Shown: positions 1-10,219, numbered from the stretch's first letter. The stretch is 64,000 nucleotides of DNA from Nitrincola iocasae (GCF_008727795.1 NZ_CP044222.1:2046001-2110000), one strand, 5' to 3'. The notes: a model not told the origin generated them from the letters alone. Translations and numbers: made by a program.

Positions 1-1558
1 GCTGGCTTAAAGGTCCATTAACCTCTCCTGACAAGTGAAATTCGCCCGCCGCTTCGGCCAGCAACAGACTGAGATCGGGAGCAGAAAGCTGTACACGCAT
101 AGCGAGTTGCTGGTTAATTAGCGTGCCGTTTGCCAACACCTGTGCACCACCTAATGAGACCTGCAGCTCATCAACCAGCATCTGCTCCGACGTATAGTCC
201 ACCCGACCCTGGCCGCTTAGGGACTGATCACGTAACTCACCATTAAGACTCAGCAGCTCAGCACTAAATTCAGGACCTGACTCGGTGACCTTCCCCTGAC
301 TTTGCAACTCAAGATTGATTAAGCCACTGAGCTCCGGATTAAAGAATCCAGGATCAAAATTACCTACCTCAATTCGGGTTTGCCATTCAGGTTGCTCAGA
401 CCAGCCAACCTGCCCCGTAACATTAACTTCGCCACCCAGCAGACTTGCCAGCACGTTAATATCCCGCATTGACTCAAGATTACCTGTAGCACTCATGGCC
501 AGATCCACATCTGGAAGATCAGCACCCTGTAAAAGAGTGTCCAGCCGTAAGACGTAATCTGACAAACGACCAGAAAGTGCCACCTCACCCTGGAGCGAGG
601 CAAATTGGGCAGGTTGTTCCTGTGGCAAAATCGGGTAGTGTAGATTACTCCAGCCTAAGTTCAGCTCCAATTCCGGATCAGCCCAGTGCGCAACCTGTCC
701 ACTCAACTGCACCGAGGATTCACTGTCTGGCAAGATGAGCGTCAGTTGCTCCAGATTCAGCTTTTCTCTGAACGGCTGCACTTCAGCGCGTAACTCAACG
801 GCTAGTGCGCCGGTCATATCCGTCGCTGTCCGGGTATCCAGTAGCAGTTGCAATGCTTGAAGGCTTCCCGATAACTGCAATTTTCCCGTTACGGGTTCAG
901 TCAGCGGATGATCTAATTTTTGATTGATAATCGATTCAATATCAGCAAGTTCAACGTGCCAGCTAATGTCAGACATCAGGTCATAATCAGCGATTGGCTG
1001 GAGTTCGGCCTGCATTTCAAGTCGGGTATTTCCATGTGACACTTGCAAGTCTTGCAGCACCAGCGTCTGACCACGAGTGAATGCAGACGCAGAGATTTTT
1101 TCCAGATTGAACTGCTGCTCACCCTGATGCAGCTCGAGATCAGTCAGCAACAGTGCTTGCAGCTCTAATCCCAGAGGCAAGGTGATCTCTGGCAATTCAG
1201 GCATGCCGGTAGAGGTTTCTTCAACCTGCTCCGGAGACGCTGGCAACTGCACTGTCAACTGATCAAGATGTACCTTTTCAATACAGACTTTCATGCGTAA
1301 CAAACAAGCAGGCTTCCAGTCCAGGGCCAGTTGTTCAAGTGATAGGCGAGTACCATCCTGATCATAAACCACCTTCGCAACCCGCAGGTTTGTCAGAGCA
1401 CCGGACACGGAGCCGATTTCAAGTGACTCAGGTAGAAACCCCTTACCCACCTTTAAACCCAGGCCTGCTACTCCTGGCACATACAATATCGCAAGCAGCA
1501 GATAAACAATGAATACCACAACCAGCAGAGGAATCAACAGCAGTCGTTTCAATCTCAC
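1..1558 (-). CDS. tamB: TamB translocation and assembly module subunit (C-terminus outside window)
   Basis: TamB is a very long inner-membrane-anchored, periplasm-spanning protein. It works with TamA in outer-membrane protein insertion and phospholipid transport. Seen: a frame open to the window edge (about 519 residues) starting with GTG at 1558-1556, which overlaps the tamA stop codon in a GTGA junction. The start is followed by a basic start (RLKR) and one hydrophobic anchor at about residues 6-23 (core LLLIPLLVVVFIVYLL). After that comes a long repetitive, beta-rich stretch of alternating hydrophobic residues, as expected for the AsmA-like/TamB fold. The conserved DUF490 C-terminal region is not in the window. 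Identity rests on the anchor, the fold-like composition and the coupling to tamA. The only long open frame on the plus strand here is short and looks like a shadow. Confidence 0.85.
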   Translation of the reverse strand, partial: MRLKRLLLIPLLVVVFIVYLLLAILYVPGVAGLGLKVGKGFLPESLEIGSVSGALTNLRVAKVVYDQDGTRLSLEQLALDWKPACLLRMKVCIEKVHLDQLTVQLPASPEQVEETSTGMPELPEITLPLGLELQALLLTDLELHQGEQQFNLEKISASAFTRGQTLVLQDLQVSHGNTRLEMQAELQPIADYDLMSDISWHVELADIESIINQKLDHPLTEPVTGKLQLSGSLQALQLLLDTRTATDMTGALAVELRAEVQPFREKLNLEQLTLILPDSESSVQLSGQVAHWADPELELNLGWSNLHYPILPQEQPAQFASLQGEVALSGRLSDYVLRLDTLLQGADLPDVDLAMSATGNLESMRDINVLASLLGGEVNVTGQVGWSEQPEWQTRIEVGNFDPGFFNPELSGLINLELQSQGKVTESGPEFSAELLSLNGELRDQSLSGQGRVDYTSEQMLVDELQVSLGGAQVLANGTLINQQLAMRVQLSAPDLSLLLAEAAGEFHLSGEVNGPLSQ

Positions 1559-3315
1559 AAATCAGGTCCTAAGGTAAAGTGAATCCTAAAGCCGCTGTCA
1601 CTAATGGGCTTGGCCAGATCAAGACGGATGGGGCCAACGGGTGACTGCCAACGTACACCGACACCTACGCTGGTTTTGATCGAGTCGTTAAAGTCATTAA
1701 AGGCGTTACCGGCATCCGCAAACACCGCCAAACGCCAGTCAGGACGAAACATGTAGTCTGTTTCAAGACTCCCCACCATAAGATATTGCCCCCCGACCAC
1801 ACTACCCTGGTCACTGACGGGCCCCAGCTCTTGATAATCATAGCCTCGTACACTGTTATCACCACCAGCATAAAAACGCAGGCTGGCCGGCACCCGCTCA
1901 AAACTACTACTGGTCAGTGCACCCAAATCGAACCGAGATAATAAACGCCACTTCTCTCCCATCGGATCAACACGCTTACCACTCAGTGTCAGTTGCAGCA
2001 GGCTGACATCAGAGAGCAGAGCCTCAGAAGCTGCAGCAACACCAAAATCTATGTTGTACCCTTTGCGCGTGTTAAAGCGATCATCAGCAACCGTTTTATT
2101 GAACTGTGCCCGAGGAATCAGCAATAACTGATCAAGAGTTTCCTGATCAAAGGTATATTGCTCTTGCTCAAGATCCAGAGACAACACCCGCTCCCAGTCA
2201 CCAACCTGTTTCTGCCAGATGCCGCCGACGGCGTAGGTTCTGGACTCTATGGTGTCAGAATTTTCATCGGTATATCGACTGCGCAGACCATACTGATCAT
2301 AGCGCGGATCTTCACCAGGGATCATATAACTCCCGGTCAGGTCATTACGAACCTGGGATAAGCGTATACGCGCATCCATTTTATGACCACGACTATTCAC
2401 ATAGCGTCGCTCTATGCCGAGCTGTAATCGGGCTCCTGTATCGGTACCAAAACCTATACCGGCTTCATAAAGATTTCTCGGTCGCGGTGTCAGTGAAACC
2501 TGAATAGGAATTTGGCCGGCTTCAAGCTCATCAAGGAGGGGCAAGACTTGCACTTCGGCAAAATAATTACTGTCTATCAGCGCCCCCTGCAAATCAATAA
2601 GACGCGCCACATTCACCGGATCGCCTTCTGTGAAGCGAAGATAACGTCTTAGCAGATCTTCTGAAACTGGTGAGTCCGAAAAGCGTATTTCGCTGATTCG
2701 AGTACGCGGACCGGTGGCATAAGTGATTTCGACTACAGCGCTATTGGTTAGTCTGTCAACGACAATACGTGAGCGCTCAAATACAGCGCGATAGTAGCCC
2801 CGTTCAGATGCAACAGATTGCAGACGACCTTTCAAATCTTCGTAGTCCGGATGCCGCAAAGGTGCGCCTGTTTGCAGCGGTGTATTTTCCACCAAAGCTA
2901 GAAAAGACGGGTCGGTAGCTCCCTCCCCGGTGATCTGAATATCAACACGTTCCAGCTGTGTACGCACACCGGCATCGACTTGATAACTGGCCAGCCAATC
3001 ACCACTGGGCAGTTGTTCCAATGCAGAAATCACTGTCGGGTTGTAATAGCCAAAGGGCTGAAGCGATTGACGTACTTCTTCTTCAGCTTGACGGTGCAGA
3101 TAACGCAAACGACTTTCGTTGGTAATCAACTGACTTTCGAGGGATCCGATACTCAGATAGGCTTTGACATTGCTGGCAAGCTCATCAGAAACACCCTCAA
3201 TTTGCAAGGACAACTCAGCACTCCAAGCCTGCGTCATGCCCAGCAGTAAGCCAGCGTAAAGCAATCCGCGAACGCGGCGTGAAAATCTATTCGATTGAAT
3301 GGTGAAAATCTCCAT
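1555..3315 (-). CDS. tamA: TamA outer-membrane assembly factor
   Basis: TamA is an Omp85-family outer-membrane protein that partners TamB. At 586 residues it is close to the usual size (about 577 in E. coli). An N-terminal signal peptide (residues about 1-33, cleavage near AWSA) precedes POTRA-type repeats (about 34-275). A C-terminal 16-strand barrel follows and ends in a typical aromatic/Leu beta-signal (FTLGPDL). The Omp85 lid-loop motif VRGYD is present in the sequence NSVRGYDYQELGP. The ATG at 3315 has only a weak upstream purine stretch (GTAGGT), but it is the start that gives a complete signal peptide. The stop overlaps the GTG of tamB, so the two are translationally coupled. The neighbouring acyl-CoA synthetase upstream has its own terminator, so tamA-tamB probably forms its own transcript. 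Confidence 0.93.
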   Translation of the reverse strand: MEIFTIQSNRFSRRVRGLLYAGLLLGMTQAWSAELSLQIEGVSDELASNVKAYLSIGSLESQLITNESRLRYLHRQAEEEVRQSLQPFGYYNPTVISALEQLPSGDWLASYQVDAGVRTQLERVDIQITGEGATDPSFLALVENTPLQTGAPLRHPDYEDLKGRLQSVASERGYYRAVFERSRIVVDRLTNSAVVEITYATGPRTRISEIRFSDSPVSEDLLRRYLRFTEGDPVNVARLIDLQGALIDSNYFAEVQVLPLLDELEAGQIPIQVSLTPRPRNLYEAGIGFGTDTGARLQLGIERRYVNSRGHKMDARIRLSQVRNDLTGSYMIPGEDPRYDQYGLRSRYTDENSDTIESRTYAVGGIWQKQVGDWERVLSLDLEQEQYTFDQETLDQLLLIPRAQFNKTVADDRFNTRKGYNIDFGVAAASEALLSDVSLLQLTLSGKRVDPMGEKWRLLSRFDLGALTSSSFERVPASLRFYAGGDNSVRGYDYQELGPVSDQGSVVGGQYLMVGSLETDYMFRPDWRLAVFADAGNAFNDFNDSIKTSVGVGVRWQSPVGPIRLDLAKPISDSGFRIHFTLGPDL

Positions 3316-3394
3316 ACCTACATTGAACGGCTACTATCTAAGTAACCAAGTGTAAGAATGGCATAAAAGACCCTGATCGATCCAGAGAAGGACA

Positions 3395-3430
3395 GATAAA
3401 AACAGAAAAAGAAAGGCAGCCGAAGCTGCC
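3395..3430 (-). terminator. Rho-independent terminator of the acyl-CoA synthetase gene
   Basis: On the minus strand, just after the prpE-like stop, the sequence forms GGCAGC-TTCG-GCTGCC, a six-pair GC stem with a UUCG tetraloop (3415-3430). It is followed by a T-rich run (TTTCTTTTTCTGTTTTT, 3398-3414). This is a textbook intrinsic terminator reading leftwards. A 13-bp direct repeat (TGATCGATCCAGA) flanks the structure at 3374-3386 and 3432-3444. Confidence 0.85.
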
Positions 3431-3459
3431 TTGATCGATCCAGATATTATGCTAGAGGG

Positions 3460-5355
3460 TCAGGACTTGGTGACCAACCCTTGCTGATTCATAATATCTT
3501 CAATTTCCGAAAGACTGGCAGGGTCATCAATGGTTGAAGGTACAGTGTACTCTTTACCATCAGCTATCTGACGCAGTAACTTACGGAGGATCTTTCCGGA
3601 GCGGGTCTTTGGCAGACGCTGGACTACTATCGCACGATTGAAACAGGCGATAGGGCCTATCTCTTTTCGCACCATCGCGATCAGCTCTTTTTCCAGTACC
3701 TCTTCTTCCGTTTCCACCCCATCTTTCAACAGAACCAGACCAATAGGAGCCTGTCCCTTGAGCGGATCGTTAACACCGATTACAGCGCACTCGGCAACAG
3801 CCGGATGTGCTGCAACGATCTCTTCCATTTCACCAGTTGATAGGCGATGCCCGGCCACATTGATGACATCATCGGTACGACCCATGATGAAGACATAACC
3901 TTCTTCATCCATGTAACCGCCATCACCTGTGGTGTAATAACCAGGTGCTTCAACAAGATAGCCAGTACGAAAGCGTTCAAAGTCACCCCACACGGTTGCC
4001 AGACAACTCGGAGGTAGTGGAAGCTTAATCGCAATAGAGCCCTGCTCACCCGGTGGCAGTTGATTGCCCTCTGGATCAAGGATCTGAATGTTATACCCAG
4101 GAATCGGCAATGTTGAAGAACCTGGCTTGGTGGGTTTAGGCTCAATTCCCATCAAATTACCGCAAATAGCCCAACCGGTTTCGGTCTGCCACCAATGATC
4201 GACAACCGGCTTACCGGTTTTTTCAACAGTCCAATCATAGGTAGGTGGATCCAGACGCTCACCCGCCATAAAGATGGTTTTCAACGCTGAAGTATCGTAT
4301 TTGCCGAATTCAACCGCATCAGCATCTTCTTTCTTAATAGCACGGAAAGCGGTGGGTGCGGCAAACAGCGCTTTAACACCATAGTCCGCACAAACACGCC
4401 AGAAGGCACCAGCATCCGGCGTGCGCACAGGTTTACCTTCGTATACTACGGTGGTACAACCCGCCAGCAGCGGTGCATAAACAATATAGGAGTGCCCCAC
4501 TACCCAGCCCACATCTGAAGCAGCCCAGAAAACCTCGCCGGGGTTCATATCGTAGATAGCCTTCATGGAGTATTTAAGTGCTACGGCATGTCCGCCATTA
4601 TCACGCTGCACCCCTTTAGGCTTACCGGTCGTACCAGAGGTATACAGCACATAGAGTGGGTCAGTGCCTTTAACGGGTACGCAATCAGCTGGCTCAGCCG
4701 TAGCCATGGCGTCATGCCAGTCAACATCCTGACCTTCGATCATTTCCGCTTTAGCCTGGGGACGCTGTAAAACTACACAACGCTCAGGCTTATGCGCAGA
4801 CAGGCGTAATGCTTCATCCAGCATTGGCTTATATTCAATAACTTTTTTAACCTCTACGCCACAGGATGCCGAAACCACAACCTTAGGTTCGGCATCTTCA
4901 ATGCGTACAGCCAGCTCATGTGGTGCGAACCCACCAAACACTACTGAATGGACGGCACCCAATCTTGCCACGGCAAACATCGCAATCAGTGCTTCCGGTA
5001 CCATGGGCATGTAGAGAACAACACGATCGCCTTTTTCAACACCCAGTTGCTTCAGCACACCGGCAAATTTTGCCACCTGATCACGCATCTCGCGATAACT
5101 CAGCTTGCTGCGGGTTTCTGTAACCGGGGAGTCGAAAACAAGTGCGGTCTGATCACCACGCCCCTGCTCTACGTGGTAATCCAGCGCCATGTACGCGGTA
5201 TTCATTTCACCATCAGCAAACCAGCGGTCGATACCGTTTTCATCTTTTGACAGAATCTGCTGTGGCTGCTTGTACCAGGGCAGGTCAGCTGCTTTTTCGG
5301 CCCAAAATTTTTCCGGATTTTCAACAGATTTTGTGTATTCAGCATGGTAGGACAT
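3460..5355 (-). CDS. prpE: Propionate/short-chain acyl-CoA synthetase (PrpE/ACSS3 type)
   Basis: AMP-forming acyl-CoA ligase of the ANL superfamily, 631 residues. It activates acetate, propionate or a similar short acid to its CoA thioester in the cytoplasm. Visible motifs: the P-loop-like YTSGTTGKPKG (238-248), SDVGWVVGHSYIVY, WWQTETGW, YYTTGDGG, and the acceptor lysine in TRSGKILRK (about K588), the usual target of regulatory lysine acetylation. The GWVVGHSYIVYAPL stretch and the 630-residue length match PrpE/ACSS3 better than Acs (about 650 residues, GWVTGHSYIVYGPL), so I favour propionate. No prpBCD genes are nearby, so a role in a 2-methylcitrate pathway is not supported by context. It sits alone between tamA and the divergent metH, with its own terminator. 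Start: ATG preceded by AAAGGA. Confidence 0.85.
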   Translation of the reverse strand: MSYHAEYTKSVENPEKFWAEKAADLPWYKQPQQILSKDENGIDRWFADGEMNTAYMALDYHVEQGRGDQTALVFDSPVTETRSKLSYREMRDQVAKFAGVLKQLGVEKGDRVVLYMPMVPEALIAMFAVARLGAVHSVVFGGFAPHELAVRIEDAEPKVVVSASCGVEVKKVIEYKPMLDEALRLSAHKPERCVVLQRPQAKAEMIEGQDVDWHDAMATAEPADCVPVKGTDPLYVLYTSGTTGKPKGVQRDNGGHAVALKYSMKAIYDMNPGEVFWAASDVGWVVGHSYIVYAPLLAGCTTVVYEGKPVRTPDAGAFWRVCADYGVKALFAAPTAFRAIKKEDADAVEFGKYDTSALKTIFMAGERLDPPTYDWTVEKTGKPVVDHWWQTETGWAICGNLMGIEPKPTKPGSSTLPIPGYNIQILDPEGNQLPPGEQGSIAIKLPLPPSCLATVWGDFERFRTGYLVEAPGYYTTGDGGYMDEEGYVFIMGRTDDVINVAGHRLSTGEMEEIVAAHPAVAECAVIGVNDPLKGQAPIGLVLLKDGVETEEEVLEKELIAMVRKEIGPIACFNRAIVVQRLPKTRSGKILRKLLRQIADGKEYTVPSTIDDPASLSEIEDIMNQQGLVTKS

Positions 5356-5747
5356 AGAGCGGGTCCTTTATATTGGGTTATTAAACGCGTTATTGAGGGG
5401 CTGGCCTTATTATTGTTGACACTTGGCCCTTCCAAGAGTGCTCACTTTAACGAAACTAAACCATAATTTAACTAAGACAAAAGGATGATAAAGGCCATTA
5501 AATAACAAAAAAGTGCCTGATTAGCCGTATTTACAGTCAAAAAATAAATTGTAGAACATTTCATGGTGTCGACAATCCTGCAAAAAACACTTTTTAAATG
5601 AAGGGTTGTAAACTCCGAGTTACTGCACGAGAAGCAACCACAACGCAAAAGTTTTTCATTCATACATGAAACAGACTCAGGCAAAACAGGCTGAAATTCA
5701 GGTACAATCGGCATCCCTCGTCAGGTTAATTTTCTAAGGCATATCCC
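5356..5747. other. Divergent intergenic region between prpE-like gene and metH
   Basis: This 392-base AT-rich gap must hold the promoters for both flanking genes. I see a -10-like TACAAT at 5703-5708 ahead of metH but no convincing -35 box. An inverted repeat CTTGG-N5-CCAAG lies at 5422-5436 and could be an operator for the acyl-CoA synthetase. I looked for a cobalamin or SAM riboswitch ahead of metH and saw no recognisable box. No credible small gene is present. Confidence 0.4.
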
Positions 5748-8700
5748 GTGAGCAGATCCGCAGCATTTACATCTCTGGAACAGACCCTCAATCAGCGCAT
5801 CATGATTCTGGATGGTGGTATGGGCACCATGATACAGAATGAAAAGCTGCAGGAAGAAGATTACCGCGGAGAACGCTTTGCTAACTGGCCCAGCGACGTT
5901 AAAGGCAACAACGATCTGCTGGTACTGACTCAACCGGATATGATCCGCCGCTTGCACACAGAATATCTGCAAGCTGGTGCCGATATCATCGAAACCAACA
6001 CCTTTAATGCGACCGTAATCGCCATGGCTGATTACGATATGCAATCCCTCAGTCGTGAGATCAATGTCGCCGCGGCACGCCTTGCCCGCGAAGCCTGTGA
6101 TGCGATAACGGCTGAAACGCCGGACCGGCCGCGTTATGTCGCTGGCGTTCTGGGCCCAACCAACCGTACCGCTTCTATTTCACCTGACGTGAATGATCCA
6201 GGATTTCGTAACGTTTCTTTTGATGAACTGGTGGAGGCCTATACCGAATCCATAGATGGCCTGATCGAAGGCGGCATCGATCTGATTCTGATCGAAACCA
6301 TTTTTGACACCCTGAATGCCAAAGCGGCAATTTACGCGGTTGAGTTGTACTTTGATGAGCATCAACTGCGTTTGCCAGTGATGGTGTCTGGCACCATTAC
6401 CGATGCCTCCGGGCGCACCCTGTCCGGCCAGACCACCGAAGCCTTCTGGAACTCCGTACGCCATGCCCGCCCGATTACTATCGGCCTTAACTGTGCGTTA
6501 GGTCCTAAGGAACTACGTCAGTATGTAGAAGAACTCTCGCGCATTTCTGAAACCTATGTCTCGGTTCACCCTAACGCCGGTCTGCCCAACGCCTTTGGCG
6601 AGTATGATGAAACACCGGAACAGATGGCTGTCGAAATCAAGGAATGGGCCGAGTCAGGGTTCGTTAACATTGTCGGTGGCTGCTGTGGCACCACCCCGGA
6701 GCACATCCGGGTCATTCGCGAAGCCATTGAACACTGCGCCCCTCGCCCGCTGCCGGAAATTCGCGTCGAGTGTCGCCTGGCAGGTCTGGAGCCATTAAAC
6801 ATTGGTGCTGAAACCCTGTTCGTCAACGTGGGTGAGCGCACCAACGTCACCGGCTCGGCACGCTTTCGTCGCCTGATCAAGGAAGGCGATTACGAAACCG
6901 CACTGGATGTTGCCCGACAGCAGGTAGAATCCGGCGCGCAAATTATCGACATCAATATGGATGAAGGCATGCTCGATGCCGAAGCGGCAATGATCCGCTT
7001 CCTCAATCTGATCGCTTCCGAGCCGGATATCTCTCGGGTGCCGATCATGCTTGATTCGTCCAAGTGGGAAATTCTTGAGCAGGGCCTGAAGCGTATTCAG
7101 GGTAAGGGCATCGTCAACTCCATCAGCCTGAAAGAAGGTGAAGCGAACTTCATCGAACAGGCGCGCAAAATCCGCCGCTATGGCGCCGCTGTAGTGGTGA
7201 TGGCCTTTGATGAAACCGGCCAGGCCGATACCTATCAGCGCAAAATCGAAATCTGTGAGCGCTCCTACAAGGTGCTCACCGAAGAAGTGGGCTTTCCACC
7301 GGAAGACATTATTTTCGACCCCAACATTTTCGCTATCGCCACCGGCATAGAAGAACACGACAACTACGCCGTCGACTTTATCCAGGCAACTCACTGGATC
7401 AAACAGCACCTGCCCTATGCCATGGTATCGGGCGGTGTCTCTAACGTGTCTTTCTCTTTCCGCGGCAACGACAAGGTGCGTGAAGCCATTCACTGCGTAT
7501 TCCTCTATCACACCATTAAAAATGGTATGGATATGGGCATAGTGAACGCAGGACAACTGGCGATCTATGACGACCTGCCAGAAGAACTGCGTGAGCATGT
7601 TCTGGACATAGTGCTTAACCGCCGTGCCGACGGTACCGAGCGGATGCTGGAGCTGGCAGAAAAATACCGCGGTGATGGTTCCGTGGCTGTCTCCACTCAG
7701 GATATGGCCTGGCGCGAATTGAGTGTCGAAGAGCGTCTGGGACATGCGTTGGTTAAAGGCATTACCGACTACATTGATGAAGACGTCGAAGAATGCCGAC
7801 AGAAGTTTGATCGACCCATTCAGGTCATTGAAGGCCCGCTGATGGACGGCATGGGTATCGTTGGTGACCTGTTCGGCGCCGGCAAGATGTTCCTGCCGCA
7901 AGTGGTCAAGTCGGCACGGGTGATGAAAAAAGCCGTTGCCTACCTGATGCCCTATATTGAAGCGGCCAAGGCTGACAATGCCAGCAGCTCGGCAGGCAAA
8001 GTGATCATGGCCACAGTTAAGGGCGATGTTCACGATATCGGCAAGAACATTGTTGGCGTGGTACTGCAGTGTAATAACTTTGAAGTGATCGATCTGGGCG
8101 TCATGGTGCCCTGTGAAACCATTCTAAGAACGGCTCGTGAACAACAAGCTGATATTATCGGTTTGTCCGGTTTGATTACGCCCTCACTGGATGAAATGGT
8201 CCATGTCGCCAAAGAGATGCAGCGTCAGGATTTCCATATTCCGTTGATGATCGGGGGTGCTACCACCTCCAAGGCGCATACCGCGGTCAAGATTGAAACC
8301 CACTACAAAAACCATCAAGTGGTGCACGTTACCAATGCCTCACGCTCGGTGGGTGTCGCCTCTTCACTGCTATCGAAAGAAAAGAAAGACAATTTTATCA
8401 AAGAGATAAAAGAAGAATATCAGGCAGTACGCGAAAGGCATGCTGAACGACAAAGCGATACCCGACGCATCACCCTGGAAGCGGCGCGGGCCAATCACTT
8501 TCCGATTGACTGGCAAGACTACACCCCACCGGCTCCTTTGCACCCCGGCATTCAGGTGTTTGATAACTACGATCTGAATCAGCTGCGCGACTACATCGAC
8601 TGGACCCCCTTCTTCCAGGCCTGGGAGCTGGCTGGACGCTTCCCTCGCATTCTCGATGACGCGATTGTTGGTGTCGAAGCACGCAAACTGTTTGATGATG

Positions 8701-9458
8701 CTCAGGCGATGCTAACTGACCTGATCGATAATAAACGCCTGACCGCCCGCGCTGTCATCGGGCTGTTTCCGGCAAATCAGGTGGGACATGATGATATTGA
8801 ACTCTACACAGATTTATCCCGTGAACAAGTATTGATGCGCACCCACCACCTGCGACAGCAGATGCAAAAAATCCCTGGTAAGGCCAATATGTGCCTGGCT
8901 GATTTTGTTGCACCTAAGGCCACAGGCAAACAGGACTGGATTGGCGGCTTTGCGGTCTCCACCGGCTTTGGCGTTGATGAACTGGTTGAGCAGTATGAAG
9001 CACAGCAGGACATCTACAACAGCATTATGGTCAAAGCCTTGGCCGACCGTCTGGCAGAAGCCTTTGCTGAGCACCTGCATGCACGCATCAGGCGTGAATT
9101 CTGGGGCTATGCCACGGATGAACAACTGGATAATGAAGCGCTGATCAAAGAAAAGTATCAGGGAATCCGCCCGGCACCCGGCTACCCGGCCTGCCCGGAA
9201 CACACTGAAAAAGGTCAGCTATGGCAACTGCTTAATGTTGAAGAGAACATCGGCATCACTCTGACCGACAGTTACGCCATGCTACCCACAGCAGCAGTGA
9301 GTGGTTGGTATTTCAGCCACCCGGACTCACAATATTTTGGTGTTGCCAAGGTCAGTGAAGACCAGGTCGAGAGCTATGCCAAACGTAAGGGCTGGTCTAT
9401 GCAAGAGGCCGAACGCTGGCTGGCACCCAACCTCGGATATGAGCCGGAGCAGAAATAA
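5748..9458 (+). CDS. metH: Cobalamin-dependent methionine synthase
   Basis: MetH transfers a methyl group from 5-methyltetrahydrofolate through cobalamin to homocysteine, giving methionine and tetrahydrofolate. The protein has 1236 residues (E. coli 1227) with all four modules in order. The homocysteine domain (about 1-330) has DGGMGTMIQ near residue 22 and zinc ligands C249 (NCALG) and C312/C313 (GGCCGTTPEH). The pterin domain (about 340-640) begins with FVNVGERTNVTGS. The cobalamin domain (about 650-900) carries DVHDIGKNI, with the cobalt-ligand histidine at about H762. The C-terminal reactivation domain binds SAM. The start is GTG, preceded by AAGG eight bases upstream; it gives the expected N-terminus. 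It stands alone ahead of tpm. No B12 riboswitch was recognised. Confidence 0.97.
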   Translation: MSRSAAFTSLEQTLNQRIMILDGGMGTMIQNEKLQEEDYRGERFANWPSDVKGNNDLLVLTQPDMIRRLHTEYLQAGADIIETNTFNATVIAMADYDMQSLSREINVAAARLAREACDAITAETPDRPRYVAGVLGPTNRTASISPDVNDPGFRNVSFDELVEAYTESIDGLIEGGIDLILIETIFDTLNAKAAIYAVELYFDEHQLRLPVMVSGTITDASGRTLSGQTTEAFWNSVRHARPITIGLNCALGPKELRQYVEELSRISETYVSVHPNAGLPNAFGEYDETPEQMAVEIKEWAESGFVNIVGGCCGTTPEHIRVIREAIEHCAPRPLPEIRVECRLAGLEPLNIGAETLFVNVGERTNVTGSARFRRLIKEGDYETALDVARQQVESGAQIIDINMDEGMLDAEAAMIRFLNLIASEPDISRVPIMLDSSKWEILEQGLKRIQGKGIVNSISLKEGEANFIEQARKIRRYGAAVVVMAFDETGQADTYQRKIEICERSYKVLTEEVGFPPEDIIFDPNIFAIATGIEEHDNYAVDFIQATHWIKQHLPYAMVSGGVSNVSFSFRGNDKVREAIHCVFLYHTIKNGMDMGIVNAGQLAIYDDLPEELREHVLDIVLNRRADGTERMLELAEKYRGDGSVAVSTQDMAWRELSVEERLGHALVKGITDYIDEDVEECRQKFDRPIQVIEGPLMDGMGIVGDLFGAGKMFLPQVVKSARVMKKAVAYLMPYIEAAKADNASSSAGKVIMATVKGDVHDIGKNIVGVVLQCNNFEVIDLGVMVPCETILRTAREQQADIIGLSGLITPSLDEMVHVAKEMQRQDFHIPLMIGGATTSKAHTAVKIETHYKNHQVVHVTNASRSVGVASSLLSKEKKDNFIKEIKEEYQAVRERHAERQSDTRRITLEAARANHFPIDWQDYTPPAPLHPGIQVFDNYDLNQLRDYIDWTPFFQAWELAGRFPRILDDAIVGVEARKLFDDAQAMLTDLIDNKRLTARAVIGLFPANQVGHDDIELYTDLSREQVLMRTHHLRQQMQKIPGKANMCLADFVAPKATGKQDWIGGFAVSTGFGVDELVEQYEAQQDIYNSIMVKALADRLAEAFAEHLHARIRREFWGYATDEQLDNEALIKEKYQGIRPAPGYPACPEHTEKGQLWQLLNVEENIGITLTDSYAMLPTAAVSGWYFSHPDSQYFGVAKVSEDQVESYAKRKGWSMQEAERWLAPNLGYEPEQK

Positions 9459-9532
9459 GTGAGGATATTGTGCTGAAATATGACAGAATTACATTCTATA
9501 AATAGTTTACCTGAGCTTAGGATTCATCAACG

Positions 9533-10219
9533 ATGGAACATCAATTCTGGAATGACCGCTGGGAGCTAAATCAGATTGGCTTTCACCAGGAAGAGATTAA
9601 TGCCTACCTTGAAAGTCATTGGCAAGAGCTCGGTCTGGCCGATAATGCACCGGTGTTTGTGCCGTTGTGCGGCAAAAGTCTTGATATGCTGTGGTTACGT
9701 GAACAAGGCCATGCTGTACTGGGAATTGAACTCAGCGAGATGGCGTTAAAACAGTTTTTTTCCGAAAACCAACTCCCCTTCACCTATCAGCAAAAGGGTG
9801 ATTTTGTTTGTTTTCAAACTGAACAAATGCGCTTGCTCGCAGGTGATTTTTTTAACTTAACAGCTGATGATATAGCTCCCATAGATGCTGTCTACGATCG
9901 TGCGTCTTTAATCGCTCTCCCACCCGAAATGCGAGTCGGTTATGCCCGTCATATGGCACGTCTACTTCCCGAAGGTGCACACATCTTATTAATTTCATTG
10001 GAATATGATGATGGAACACTAAAAGGTCCGCCATTTTGCGTGCGCCAGGTCGAAGTACAGCAGCTGTTCTCTAAATGGTTTGATCTGACGCTAAAAGGAC
10101 GCTTTGAAGGGGTATGGGCGAAGAAAAAACCGGCAACAGAGGTGGTGTATACCTTAACCCGAAATTCCGCATCAGTAGAAGTGAGTGCTGAAGGGACCAA
10201 TGGGTCTGGCCCTGTCTGA
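9533..10219 (+). CDS. tpm: Thiopurine S-methyltransferase family protein
   Basis: Class I SAM-dependent methyltransferase of the TPMT family, 228 residues. In bacteria these enzymes methylate thiopurines and, in some species, selenium or tellurium compounds; the natural substrate here is unknown. Seen: the family start MEHQFWNDRW, the SAM-binding loop FVPLCGKSLDMLWL (about 42-55), YDRASLIALPPEMR and GPPFCV. An AGGA box lies ten bases before the ATG. The last residues (after about 210, ending TNGSGPV) are not typical of the family. They are encoded by a dispersed intergenic repeat that also supplies the TGA stop, so the native C-terminus has probably been replaced. It converges on the EamA gene. 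Confidence 0.88.
   Translation: MEHQFWNDRWELNQIGFHQEEINAYLESHWQELGLADNAPVFVPLCGKSLDMLWLREQGHAVLGIELSEMALKQFFSENQLPFTYQQKGDFVCFQTEQMRLLAGDFFNLTADDIAPIDAVYDRASLIALPPEMRVGYARHMARLLPEGAHILLISLEYDDGTLKGPPFCVRQVEVQQLFSKWFDLTLKGRFEGVWAKKKPATEVVYTLTRNSASVEVSAEGTNGSGPV

Noticed and set aside
5356..5747. Possible cobalamin or SAM riboswitch ahead of metH
   Set aside because: No B12 box or SAM-type core could be recognised by eye; the gap is short and AT-rich.
6795..8033. 412-residue open frame on the minus strand inside metH
   Set aside because: It is a shadow of metH codon composition, rich in His/Phe with no recognisable domain and no ribosome-binding site.
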